Made by a program: the position numbers and the translations under genes
Shown here: piece after piece, positions 19,471-26,404 of the stretch
How positions within the stretch are numbered: the stretch's first letter is position 1
Layout: every line of letters begins with the position of its first letter
NCBI GenBank assembly: GCA_946811185.2
Contig: OX328103.1
Location: forward strand, 32,916,266-32,980,265
DNA from: Hippopus hippopus
Taxonomy: Eukaryota > Mollusca > Bivalvia > Cardiida > Cardiidae
Direction of reading: 5' to 3'
DNA length: 64,000 nucleotides
The notes under the pieces: model-generated
The model's database searches: none
Told to the model about the DNA's origin: nothing
What the model saw: only the letters and a program-made list of their open reading frames with translations

Positions 19471-20244
19471 TCATCTCGCTTCTCTAATATGAAACCTAAT
19501 CGTTAAATTTTCGCCTCTAAGATTTAGTAAATTACCATCTTGGTCAGTAATATTTACATCTAGGCTATGTATTTCATCTAACGTTATTGGTAAGTATACT
19601 AAATTAACTGGTGACTCAATTATCTTATATCCAGGTGCAACATCTGGGAAAAAAGAGTAAATAGTATTTCTTGTTGAACTATTAACGTAACTTCCCGAAA
19701 TAATATCTATGTTAACGAGTAAACTATTTATGCTAAGAATGTTCACTACATTCTCTGACTCATGAAATCCTTGCGAATATTTAGCTCGAGTAAATCCTAA
19801 TACTTTAGCGATGGAACCTGGTTGATTAAAATCTACTTGATAACCATCATCAATAATAAGAACAGACTTTAGGGTATTAGTGTTCGCAGAAAAGTTAATA
19901 GGGTACTCTTCATTAACTCTATCATAATGACCATTTTTTCTCATTTCCTGACGAATCGTATCATTAATGTCAACGAGGTCGTAACTTCCTTCAGGTATTT
20001 TTATTTTAACCCATGTGTTGCCATTGTCTGGAGAATAAACGAATGTGTTGTTCGTTTCATCAATATTTGGAAAAGAGTAGTAAGTTTCAAGGTTTACCAT
20101 AGCTATTTCGTATTCTTTATCCTTTTCCAATTGAATTGGTGGATTAAACCTTGTTCTAAAACTTGTTTTGTTATCGCTTACTATGATTTGAAGCGATGTT
20201 TTGTTGCTCGTATTTTTAACAATTTGTTCTAAAAGTTTTTCCAT
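19471..20244 (-). CDS. Minor capsid (penton-like) protein, single jelly-roll
   Basis: 257 aa. Forms the vertex capsomers. Recognised from the C-terminal conserved run around NTIYSFFPDVAPGYKI, VNLVYLPITLDEI and LLNLRGENLTIRF, typical of Polinton/adintovirus pentons, after a strand-rich body. It is placed next to the packaging ATPase as in relatives, with a TATAAA box at the ATG. Intact. Confidence 0.92.
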   Translation of the reverse strand: MEKLLEQIVKNTSNKTSLQIIVSDNKTSFRTRFNPPIQLEKDKEYEIAMVNLETYYSFPNIDETNNTFVYSPDNGNTWVKIKIPEGSYDLVDINDTIRQEMRKNGHYDRVNEEYPINFSANTNTLKSVLIIDDGYQVDFNQPGSIAKVLGFTRAKYSQGFHESENVVNILSINSLLVNIDIISGSYVNSSTRNTIYSFFPDVAPGYKIIESPVNLVYLPITLDEIHSLDVNITDQDGNLLNLRGENLTIRFHIREAR

Positions 20245-20265
20245 TTTATAATATTTAAATATTTT

Positions 20266-21048
20266 TTATACTGGTTTAGGTATGTAGAAGTTATCAAAAC
20301 CGCTTCTATACTTTCCATCATTTTTTTTACTGGATAAGTCGATGATAGCAAAACCATGTGGTCTTTCCCATGCCTCTCGACAAAACTTTCTAAACTCATC
20401 CTTAGGCATATCATCACCTACATGATCGCTATAAATATGATTAACGCTTTTTGTATCTTGCGGAAAAAGGCAAATAAAATTAGCGTTTTCTCTAATAGTT
20501 TGTCTCGGTAGTCTAAAATAATTCTGGGCGAGGTAAAAGCAGTCAACATTACTATGCCTTCCTCGAGTGTAGTAACACTCACATTTATTTTGCTTTTCTA
20601 AAAGTATATCATCGAAAATCATTAAATTTTTATTTTCTGAGTTTAACTCACTCGGATCGGGTACATCACTAGAATTTTCAAAGAAGGTGCAATTTATATC
20701 TGTTTTCTTAACCGTTTTTTTAGCCCATTCTTCAATTAAAGCTATTGGTGAAATGTTTTGTCTTTGTACTTCATCACATATGTCAATCAAACTTAAGGCA
20801 TATTCTTTCGGTAGTTTTTCTTCAAAAGTCTTTTTTATTATTTGGTATTCCGGTTGACGAAGTTCTCTTCCAAAAACACTTAAATCGTTGTAGTCAAGCC
20901 ATCCCGGTTTGAGTAAAAGGTTTACCAATAAAGTAGTTTTACCACATGATGATTTACCTACAATTAAACCCCTAATACTTCTCGGTAAAAGGGGGTTATT
21001 AAATCTCTTTGGTACTAGTTCATGCCATGATAAGTCCGTAACCTCCAT
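20266..21048 (-). CDS. ATP: FtsK/HerA-type genome-packaging ATPase
   Basis: 260 aa. Drives DNA into the capsid by ATP hydrolysis. Walker A is GKSSCGKTT at 31-39. Walker B is LMIFDD ending at Asp146/Asp147. The downstream YYTRGRHSNVDCFYLAQNY segment (about 159-177) is the conserved sensor region of the adenovirus/Polinton A32-like group. It is transcribed divergently from the zinc-ribbon gene, with a 40-bp AT-rich spacer. Confidence 0.95.
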   Translation of the reverse strand: MEVTDLSWHELVPKRFNNPLLPRSIRGLIVGKSSCGKTTLLVNLLLKPGWLDYNDLSVFGRELRQPEYQIIKKTFEEKLPKEYALSLIDICDEVQRQNISPIALIEEWAKKTVKKTDINCTFFENSSDVPDPSELNSENKNLMIFDDILLEKQNKCECYYTRGRHSNVDCFYLAQNYFRLPRQTIRENANFICLFPQDTKSVNHIYSDHVGDDMPKDEFRKFCREAWERPHGFAIIDLSSKKNDGKYRSGFDNFYIPKPV

Positions 21049-21088
21049 TTTTTTATTTAAATATTTTTATTTTTTTATATAAAACAAC

Positions 21089-21244
21089 ATGTATTGCGTT
21101 AAATGTAAAAAACATACAGATACGAATAATATAAAATATTCTGTTTCTAAAAATGGTAGAAATATGATGCAGGGTAAATGTGTTATTTGCGGAATAACTA
21201 AATCACAATTTATAAAAAAAAAACCACCGGGAGTAGTATATTAA
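21089..21244 (+). CDS. 51-aa zinc-ribbon protein (DUF5679-like)
   Basis: A small gene with two CxxC knuckles: YCVKCK near the start and KCVICG around residues 30-35, with a basic C-terminus. It matches the short MYCVKCKxxT-type zinc ribbons common in Polintons and large DNA viruses. A TATATAAA box lies 7 bases before the ATG. Probably a DNA- or RNA-binding regulator. Confidence 0.85.
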   Translation: MYCVKCKKHTDTNNIKYSVSKNGRNMMQGKCVICGITKSQFIKKKPPGVVY

Positions 21245-21273
21245 ATAAATTTATAAATAATTTACCCGTTGAA

Positions 21274-21585
21274 ATGCATCTACCAGGGCACAACTTTACG
21301 GGGCCAGGTACCAAACTAAATAAAAGACTTAATCCAGATTTAACACCGAAGGAATGGAGTAAACCTATAAACCGTGTTGATAAAGCCGCTTATAATCATG
21401 ATGTTTGCTATCTTCAACACAATGATACTGCTACAAGAAACGCAGTGTGTGATAAGAATATGTTAACGGAGTTAGAAGGTATTTACAATCCTAGTATTAG
21501 AGAAAAAATGGAAAGAGGTTTGGTAAGTAGACTCATTGGAACGAAAATGAAATTTGGAATGGGAGTAAAAAAAAAATTTAGCTGA
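21274..21585 (+). CDS. Parvovirus-type phospholipase A2-like domain
   Basis: 103 aa. The calcium-loop-like TGPGT (9-13) and the catalytic dyad His42-Asp43 in AAYNHDVCY fit secreted/parvoviral PLA2 domains, which help virions breach endosomal membranes. The frame stops at 21583-21585, just after an A10 run (21567-21576). The integrase frame opens there one base out of register and has no ATG of its own upstream of its first catalytic Asp. So PLA2 and integrase were probably once one reading frame, or are linked by recoding. All PLA2 core residues are present. Confidence 0.85.
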   Translation: MHLPGHNFTGPGTKLNKRLNPDLTPKEWSKPINRVDKAAYNHDVCYLQHNDTATRNAVCDKNMLTELEGIYNPSIREKMERGLVSRLIGTKMKFGMGVKKKFS

Positions 21586-22474
21586 AGAATTACATAAACC
21601 CGTAAAAAGGAATTTTAAGAAAAGGAGAGTTAGAGTAAACGGTATAGATAGGATATGGGCTGCGGATTTAGTAGACATGCAAGCATTTTCTAAGCTTAAT
21701 CGTGGTGTCAAATACCTTCTCGCTGTCATTGATATCTTTTCTAAATATGGATATCTGGTGCCATTAAAAGATAAAACAGGAAAATCTGTTGCTATAGCAT
21801 TAAAAAGTATTTTTAAGGAGAGAAAACCTGAAAAAATGTGGGTGGATAAGGGTAAAGAGTTTTATTACAAAGATGTAAAAGACTTGGTTGAATTATATTC
21901 TACCGAAAATGAGGAAAAATCTAGTGTGGTTGAGAGATGGATTAGAACAATGAAAGAAAAAATGTGGAAGTATTTCTCCGCTAACTCTACAAACGTTTAC
22001 ATTAATGCGCTACCGGATTTAGTTAAAGAATATAATAACACGAGGCATTCATCTATTAAGATGACTCCGGTAAACGCTAGTAAAAAAGAAAATGAAACGA
22101 GAGTTTGGAGAAATCTTTATCCCGATAATCTTGAAATAAGAGACTCTAATCCTAATTTCTCTGTTGGAGACAAAGTAAGGATAACTAAAAAGAAAAAGAC
22201 TTTTGAAAAAGGCTATACAACAAGATGGACTGAGGAGGTTTTTACAGTTTCTGAGGTTAAACATACATCACCTATAACATATAAAATTAAAGATTTTAAT
22301 GGAGAAGAAATACAAGGCACCTTTTATGAACCTGAACTGCAGAAAACCAGTCAAGAGGTGTATAGGATAGAAAAGGTTGTTAAAAAAGGAAAAAAGAAAT
22401 CTCTCGTAAAGTGGAAAGGTTATCCCGATGAATTTAATTCGTGGGTTGACAATAAAGATATTAGAAATATTTAA
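21569..22474 (+). CDS. INT: Retroviral-type (DDE) integrase with chromodomain, damaged
   Basis: Inserts element DNA into the host genome. Catalytic residues: Asp in WAADLVDM (codon 21665-21667), Asp in WVDKGKEF (21845-21847), Glu in SSVVERW (21932-21934). An SH3-like region (SVGDKVRI) follows, then a C-terminal chromodomain (last 39 residues, YRIEKVV..VKWKGYP..SWV) that probably targets chromatin. Two oddities appear. The first in-frame ATG (21677) falls after the first catalytic Asp, so the full domain depends on the upstream PLA2 frame, one base out of register. Only 28 residues separate the second and third acids, whereas the family has 35; an in-frame loss of 21 bp near 21884-21895 would explain it. 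The enzyme is probably inactive, or unusual. Confidence 0.9.
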   Translation, partial: KKNLAEELHKPVKRNFKKRRVRVNGIDRIWAADLVDMQAFSKLNRGVKYLLAVIDIFSKYGYLVPLKDKTGKSVAIALKSIFKERKPEKMWVDKGKEFYYKDVKDLVELYSTENEEKSSVVERWIRTMKEKMWKYFSANSTNVYINALPDLVKEYNNTRHSSIKMTPVNASKKENETRVWRNLYPDNLEIRDSNPNFSVGDKVRITKKKKTFEKGYTTRWTEEVFTVSEVKHTSPITYKIKDFNGEEIQGTFYEPELQKTSQEVYRIEKVVKKGKKKSLVKWKGYPDEFNSWVDNKDIRNI

Positions 22475-22487
22475 CTATAAAAAAAAA

Positions 22488-22904
22488 ATGACAAATATTT
22501 CGATTGAAAACGTAATTTTACCGAATAAACCGTTAACCAATTTCGAATTAGAGGATGTCGTTAAAAAATTAAAGATTCCTTATTTTAGAGGAGTTTTTTT
22601 ACTCGACTCACTACCGAGAAAACCGAGTAAAAAAGAATGTGGTATAGTAAACTTTGATAAAAGTGATGGGCCTGGTACACATTGGGTCGCTTGGTATAAA
22701 AATGGTAAAACTAAAATTTATTTCGATAGTTATGGCATACAACCACCTCTTGAAATTCGAGATTATTTAAAAAGTCCAATACAGTACAATACTGACCAAT
22801 TACAACAAGCTGGGCAAGTGTTTTGCGGGCATTTGTGTTTATACATTCTAAAAGAGTTATCTAGAGGTAATCGGTTCCAAAATGTTTTAAATAAACTTTT
22901 TTAG
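22488..22904 (+). CDS. PRO: Adenain-like maturation cysteine protease
   Basis: 138 aa from the ATG at 22488. An upstream in-frame ATG at 22428 lies inside the integrase gene and is rejected because the TATAAA box sits directly before 22488. The triad is visible as His65 (GTHWVAWY), Asp80 (YFDSYG) and Cys113 (FCGHLC), with oxyanion Gln106. It cleaves capsid precursors during virion maturation. Likely substrates in this element are the GLYL protein and the 132-aa basic protein, both with GG before a hydrophobic helix. Family length and order are typical. Confidence 0.95.
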   Translation: MTNISIENVILPNKPLTNFELEDVVKKLKIPYFRGVFLLDSLPRKPSKKECGIVNFDKSDGPGTHWVAWYKNGKTKIYFDSYGIQPPLEIRDYLKSPIQYNTDQLQQAGQVFCGHLCLYILKELSRGNRFQNVLNKLF

Positions 22905-22919
22905 CGCTATATAAAAAAA

Positions 22920-24134
22920 ATGCCTGTTGACAAATTCGGAAGAATGAAAGATGATGGTGAAACAAGCGGCGATGGTGTGTCACTCGCTTACATAAATAAT
23001 AATTTTTTACGTAAAGATGGAACAACTGTTGTTACCGGTTCCATAGACATGAATGGTAATACATTAACGAGGGTTAGTAACCCAGTAAATTCTCATGATG
23101 TTGCAACTAAGGCTTATGTTGACGTTAACTCAGGGTTGTTGAATGAAAACGGTGGATACCACTTTACTGGATATTTAAATATGGGTTTTAATTCAATAAG
23201 AAATGTTAAGGACCCAAAAGAACCGGGTGAAGCTGCTACTAAAAATTATGTGGATAATGTTGATAGAGCCTTCGTTTATAAAGACGGAAGGTGGTATGAG
23301 GCAGATGATGCAATCTCAATGGGAGGACGAGTAATTAACAATCTCGGAACCCCCACAAGACACGACCAAGCTTCTAATAAGTTTTATGTGGATACTAGTA
23401 TTGAGAGAGTTGCCGCGGGTGAAAAAGCTTTAACGAAGAAACAAGATGGATCCTATTCAATAGATGGTGGAATAGATATGAATGGTAACCAAATTATTGG
23501 ATTATCGAGCCCCATATCCCAAGATGCGGTTACCACTAAAGGTTATGTTGATGACCTCGTTAAAAATATTAGAGGTGGCCAAGGTGCTATGTATAGATCT
23601 TTCTCAATGAAAGCGAATGGGGAACTATCAGTAAATCAACCTATTGATATGAATAATTTAAGAATATATAATATTGCGGACCCAAGAAATGAAAAAGATG
23701 TTGTCACTAGAGAATATATGGAGCGTTTCTTCAGAGCATATAAACCAAAACCTGTTATAACCGTGTGGGCTGAAGAACAGGGATCACTTGTAAACGGTAA
23801 TCATGAGTTTTCATTCGGTAATGGTAATTCTAGTAAAAGACATGGTTTAGGAGGTTACTGTATGCTTGCACCAGGTAGAATTACAAGAGGAGCTTTAACG
23901 GTCGTTAAAAGGGATCGTAATTCTCCAGAAAGGGTAAAAATTAATATAATGGTAAACGGAAATGAACAGGTTGATTACTCTATTATTAAAAAAGCGCGTG
24001 AAAGTTCTAGCTGTACGATTTTCCCAAGGCCGTTGGAGGTAAACCAATGCGATATAATAAACTTCATTACAAGAACAGATAACCAAGATGTAACAAACGC
24101 TTACATATCTATTTTAATAGAATTAGACTTGTAA
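22920..24134 (+). CDS. Fibre-like attachment protein with repeated shaft
   Basis: 404 aa. The N-terminal MPVDKFGRM segment may anchor to the penton. Five shaft repeats of about 29 residues follow, of the form IDMNGNxIxxLxxPxxxxDAxTKxYVD (about 40-68, 84-112, 130-158, 184-211, 240-267), similar to phage tail-fibre repeats. A strand-rich globular head (about 275-404) is the probable receptor-binding part. Its position after the protease and the TATATAAA box at the ATG fit a late virion gene. It would decide host range; the receptor is unknown. Confidence 0.88.
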   Translation: MPVDKFGRMKDDGETSGDGVSLAYINNNFLRKDGTTVVTGSIDMNGNTLTRVSNPVNSHDVATKAYVDVNSGLLNENGGYHFTGYLNMGFNSIRNVKDPKEPGEAATKNYVDNVDRAFVYKDGRWYEADDAISMGGRVINNLGTPTRHDQASNKFYVDTSIERVAAGEKALTKKQDGSYSIDGGIDMNGNQIIGLSSPISQDAVTTKGYVDDLVKNIRGGQGAMYRSFSMKANGELSVNQPIDMNNLRIYNIADPRNEKDVVTREYMERFFRAYKPKPVITVWAEEQGSLVNGNHEFSFGNGNSSKRHGLGGYCMLAPGRITRGALTVVKRDRNSPERVKINIMVNGNEQVDYSIIKKARESSSCTIFPRPLEVNQCDIINFITRTDNQDVTNAYISILIELDL

Positions 24135-24174
24135 ATATATATAATATATTATAAAAAATATATTATATATTTAC
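24131..24174. terminator. Hairpin between convergent fibre and 61-aa genes
   Basis: Nearly perfect arms of 18-20 bases (24131-24150, 24157-24174), made of GTAAATATATAATATATT and its complement. It includes both stop codons, so it probably serves both strands. Confidence 0.6.
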
Positions 24175-24356
24175 TTACATTCGTTAACGTATATGTGCTG
24201 GAATTTACCAAATATAGTAGATAAGAGATATTTGGTTAATAAATGGTTTTCTAAATTATTTCGTTCATCTTCGGTTAACCAATTTAATACTACATGTTTT
24301 AATGGTATTGTATCTAGAACATCTAGATAAACTTCGTTATCGTGTAGAGAACTCAT
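24171..24356 (-). CDS. Small 61-aa protein, unknown
   Basis: An acidic helical product with an LDTIPLKHVVLNWLTEDE segment. No family is recognised. A TTATAAAAAAATATT sequence precedes the ATG as at other virion genes, and the stop lies in a convergent hairpin. Position and signals favour a real gene, but conservation is untested. Confidence 0.5.
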   Translation of the reverse strand: MSSLHDNEVYLDVLDTIPLKHVVLNWLTEDERNNLENHLLTKYLLSTIFGKFQHIYVNECK

Positions 24357-24417
24357 AATATTTTTTTATAACGAAATAACCGCGTTTTCAAATTTTAATT
24401 TCTTTTTTAACAAAAGA

Positions 24418-25215
24418 TTATGTTCTACACAATGGGCATCTAAATGAACTATATGTTAATTCACCTATTTCATTACACTCATCACATATACATGCATGGC
24501 CACAATCAAATATTTTATTAGGTTTTTTAACTTTACATATACAACATTCATCCTCCAAAAAGAAATTTTTTGGTTTTTTTAGTTCTTCAAATTCTGGCAT
24601 GTACTTATAACCAATTGTTGCATTACCCACTCCTTTAGTAAGAGTTTCTAATCCAACCCAAAAATAATCATAACATAATATATAACCTTGACTTCTACCT
24701 TGTTTATTATATGACTCTATACTCTCTCTAACATATTCATTATCATATTCAGGATGAATATCATTTCTAAATGTTGTTATAGAATATATAAAATAAGTAG
24801 TTGGAGCCGGTTCTCTATGTTCATCTTCCACTAGTTCCAACAAAGCATCTTTATAATCACCAATGAAATTATTACTCCTACAAAATGGTATTTCAATGAT
24901 AGTATACATATTGTTACCTTTGTAGCGATTAGGGTCTCTATTATAACGACACTGGTCTGGCCAAACCATAAAAATAGTTGTGGTGAAATCAGATTCATCC
25001 AACCTTTGTTTACTATGTAAGTAATAATTGTATGGTATTAATTTCTTTAACATAACAATTGGGTCAAACATTTGTGGTTGTAGTAAATTAGTATTTGCAG
25101 TTACATACATTTTCTTATTTATTAAATAGAACCTAATTAAATGGTATTTATTTTTAATAACTCTTTCTAGGTTGTGTATAATTTCATAATTTCTAAATCT
25201 ATCTAACACACTCAT
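24418..25215 (-). CDS. C-terminal RING-finger protein 1 (putative E3 ubiquitin ligase)
   Basis: 265 aa. The last 42 residues are a C3HC4 RING (CCIC, FDCGHACICDEC, CPLCRT) of the kind found at the end of IAP-type E3 ligases. The N-terminal 220 residues match no family I recognise, and no BIR repeat is visible. It is tandem with a second RING gene; both have a conserved FLEDECCIC/FLEENCCIC entry to the RING. The upstream block AACCCATAAAATAATTCAGG abuts the ATG and is identical over 27 bases to that of the 169-aa gene. It is likely to redirect host ubiquitin, perhaps against antiviral defence or cell death; this is inference. Confidence 0.88.
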   Translation of the reverse strand: MSVLDRFRNYEIIHNLERVIKNKYHLIRFYLINKKMYVTANTNLLQPQMFDPIVMLKKLIPYNYYLHSKQRLDESDFTTTIFMVWPDQCRYNRDPNRYKGNNMYTIIEIPFCRSNNFIGDYKDALLELVEDEHREPAPTTYFIYSITTFRNDIHPEYDNEYVRESIESYNKQGRSQGYILCYDYFWVGLETLTKGVGNATIGYKYMPEFEELKKPKNFFLEDECCICKVKKPNKIFDCGHACICDECNEIGELTYSSFRCPLCRT

Positions 25216-25242
25216 CCTGAATTATTTTATGGGTTAAAAAAT
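25216..25242 (-). promoter_or_regulatory. Putative early-class promoter block of RING gene 1
   Basis: Read on the minus strand, it carries AACCCATAAAATAATTCAGG directly before the ATG, the same block as before the 169-aa gene at 9944. Confidence 0.7.
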
Positions 25243-25279
25243 AAAAAATTCAAAAAAAATTTTTCTTTTTAACAAAAGA

Positions 25280-26071
25280 TTACTGTCTACATATTGGACA
25301 TTTATCTAAAGGATTCATTTCATCACATTTTTCACATATACATAGATGTCCACAATTAAATGCTATATTAGGTTTATTAATAGTACATATGCAACAGTTT
25401 TCCTCTAGAAATATTTTTTGTTTTTTTCTTCTAAATTGTTCTGGTGGCAACACAGGCTTAACTTGCATAATTATTTCAAAAGGCGTATCAGTAAATTCTA
25501 TAAATGGTGAGTAATCTGTAAAGTCATTAATATATAGATCTATACCTAAACTATTTGGACTATAAGTTTTATTATAGTGGTATAAATTAGAAATATCATG
25601 TTCATAATGAGCTAAATAACCAAAATTATTTAAACAAATACTAAGCCAATAAGTACCTTTCCTATAATAAAACGGTGCAGTTCTATTATCCATAATACCA
25701 ATTAACATTTTAGGGGGAAAAGGAAAATTTCCTCCTTCATATAAATTTTTACTATTATGATAATAAATTGCTGCTTTTACTTTAACTAAAGAGAGAGCAT
25801 ATGTGTGACTAACTACACCAGGAAAATATACTTTATTACATAAATCATCATAAACAGGTTTATGGGTAACATGTTTTTTAATAATATGTATTTTTAAAAA
25901 ATCAAGAGAAGAATGAAAACTTAACACGAGTTTATTTCGTAATACTTTTCCTTTATATTTCTGAGAAAGCCTTTCCATTTCTTTATTACACTCTTTATTA
26001 GTTAACCATTTAGTGATAGTGTAACCATTTTCATCATCAATAATATAATCAGGTTTTTCTAGCACCTCCAT
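25280..26071 (-). CDS. C-terminal RING-finger protein 2 (putative E3 ubiquitin ligase)
   Basis: 263 aa. Residues 226-263 form a C3HC4 RING (CCIC, FNCGHLCICEKC, CPICRQ). The N-terminal domain is strand-rich and differs from that of the neighbouring RING protein, so the pair share the effector domain but may bind different targets. It is the last gene before the right terminal repeat, mirroring the RNR at the left end. Its upstream block differs from the 9944 block at only two positions, and the match extends to about 45 bp. Confidence 0.88.
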   Translation of the reverse strand: MEVLEKPDYIIDDENGYTITKWLTNKECNKEMERLSQKYKGKVLRNKLVLSFHSSLDFLKIHIIKKHVTHKPVYDDLCNKVYFPGVVSHTYALSLVKVKAAIYYHNSKNLYEGGNFPFPPKMLIGIMDNRTAPFYYRKGTYWLSICLNNFGYLAHYEHDISNLYHYNKTYSPNSLGIDLYINDFTDYSPFIEFTDTPFEIIMQVKPVLPPEQFRRKKQKIFLEENCCICTINKPNIAFNCGHLCICEKCDEMNPLDKCPICRQ

Positions 26072-26110
26072 CTTGAATTATTTTGTGGGTTAAAATTTAA
26101 GAAAATCAAA
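26072..26110 (-). promoter_or_regulatory. Putative early-class promoter block of RING gene 2
   Basis: The minus-strand sequence AACCCACAAAATAATTCAAG precedes the ATG. Upstream of it, TTTGATTTTCTTAAATTTTA is the same as at 9906-9925. Confidence 0.7.
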
Positions 26111-26124
26111 AAAAAATTTTTATC

Positions 26125-26398
26125 CATTAATTTATTTTTGAATTTTATGTAAAATGGATATAGTAATTATGTTAGTCCCTCATGCATAGACTTATCTTGC
26201 GTCGACACATGGGGGCCATTAGGTGGGGTGGGGATTGGTGGACGCTGTTGTTAATCGATGTGTTGGTTAGTGGGGGGAAGGGATAATAAAATTTATTTTC
26301 TTTAGAATTATGAGAAAATAGATTTTTTCGTAATGGGCATATTGGCAAATTCATGACACGTCATCAAATTCGTCGGATATACCACTTTACAACCTACT
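26125..26398 (-). repeat. Right terminal inverted repeat of the Polinton (274 bp)
   Basis: The reverse complement of 7859-8132, ending ...CAACCTACT. No mismatch was seen by eye. Confidence 0.95.
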
Positions 26399-26404
26399 AG
26401 GATT
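26399..26404. repeat. Right 6-bp target-site duplication
   Basis: AGGATT, identical to 7853-7858. Confidence 0.95.

Larger units (their letters stand above)
7859..26398. mobile_element. Complete Maverick/Polinton (adintovirus-type) element
   Basis: An 18,540-bp element bounded by 274-bp inverted repeats and AGGATT duplications. Gene order: RNR(+), unknown 169 aa(+), polymerase B(-), SAP/NUMOD-like(-), major capsid(-), 119-aa protein(-), basic amphipathic protein(-), PGLWEL-domain protein(-), membrane protein(-), dUTPase-fold protein(-), GLYL protein(-), penton(-), ATPase(-), zinc ribbon(+), PLA2(+), integrase(+), protease(+), fibre(+), 61-aa protein(-), RING(-), RING(-). Genes are packed with gaps of tens of bases, have no visible introns and are AT-rich compared with the flanks. 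Carrying polymerase, integrase, capsid, ATPase and protease genes together defines the Polinton class. Identical ends and nearly all frames open suggest a recent insertion. Confidence 0.97.

Noticed and set aside
22428..22487. Upstream ATG extending the protease to 158 aa
   Set aside because: It lies inside the integrase coding sequence, and the TATAAA box sits directly before the ATG at 22488. The added residues look like out-of-frame translation.
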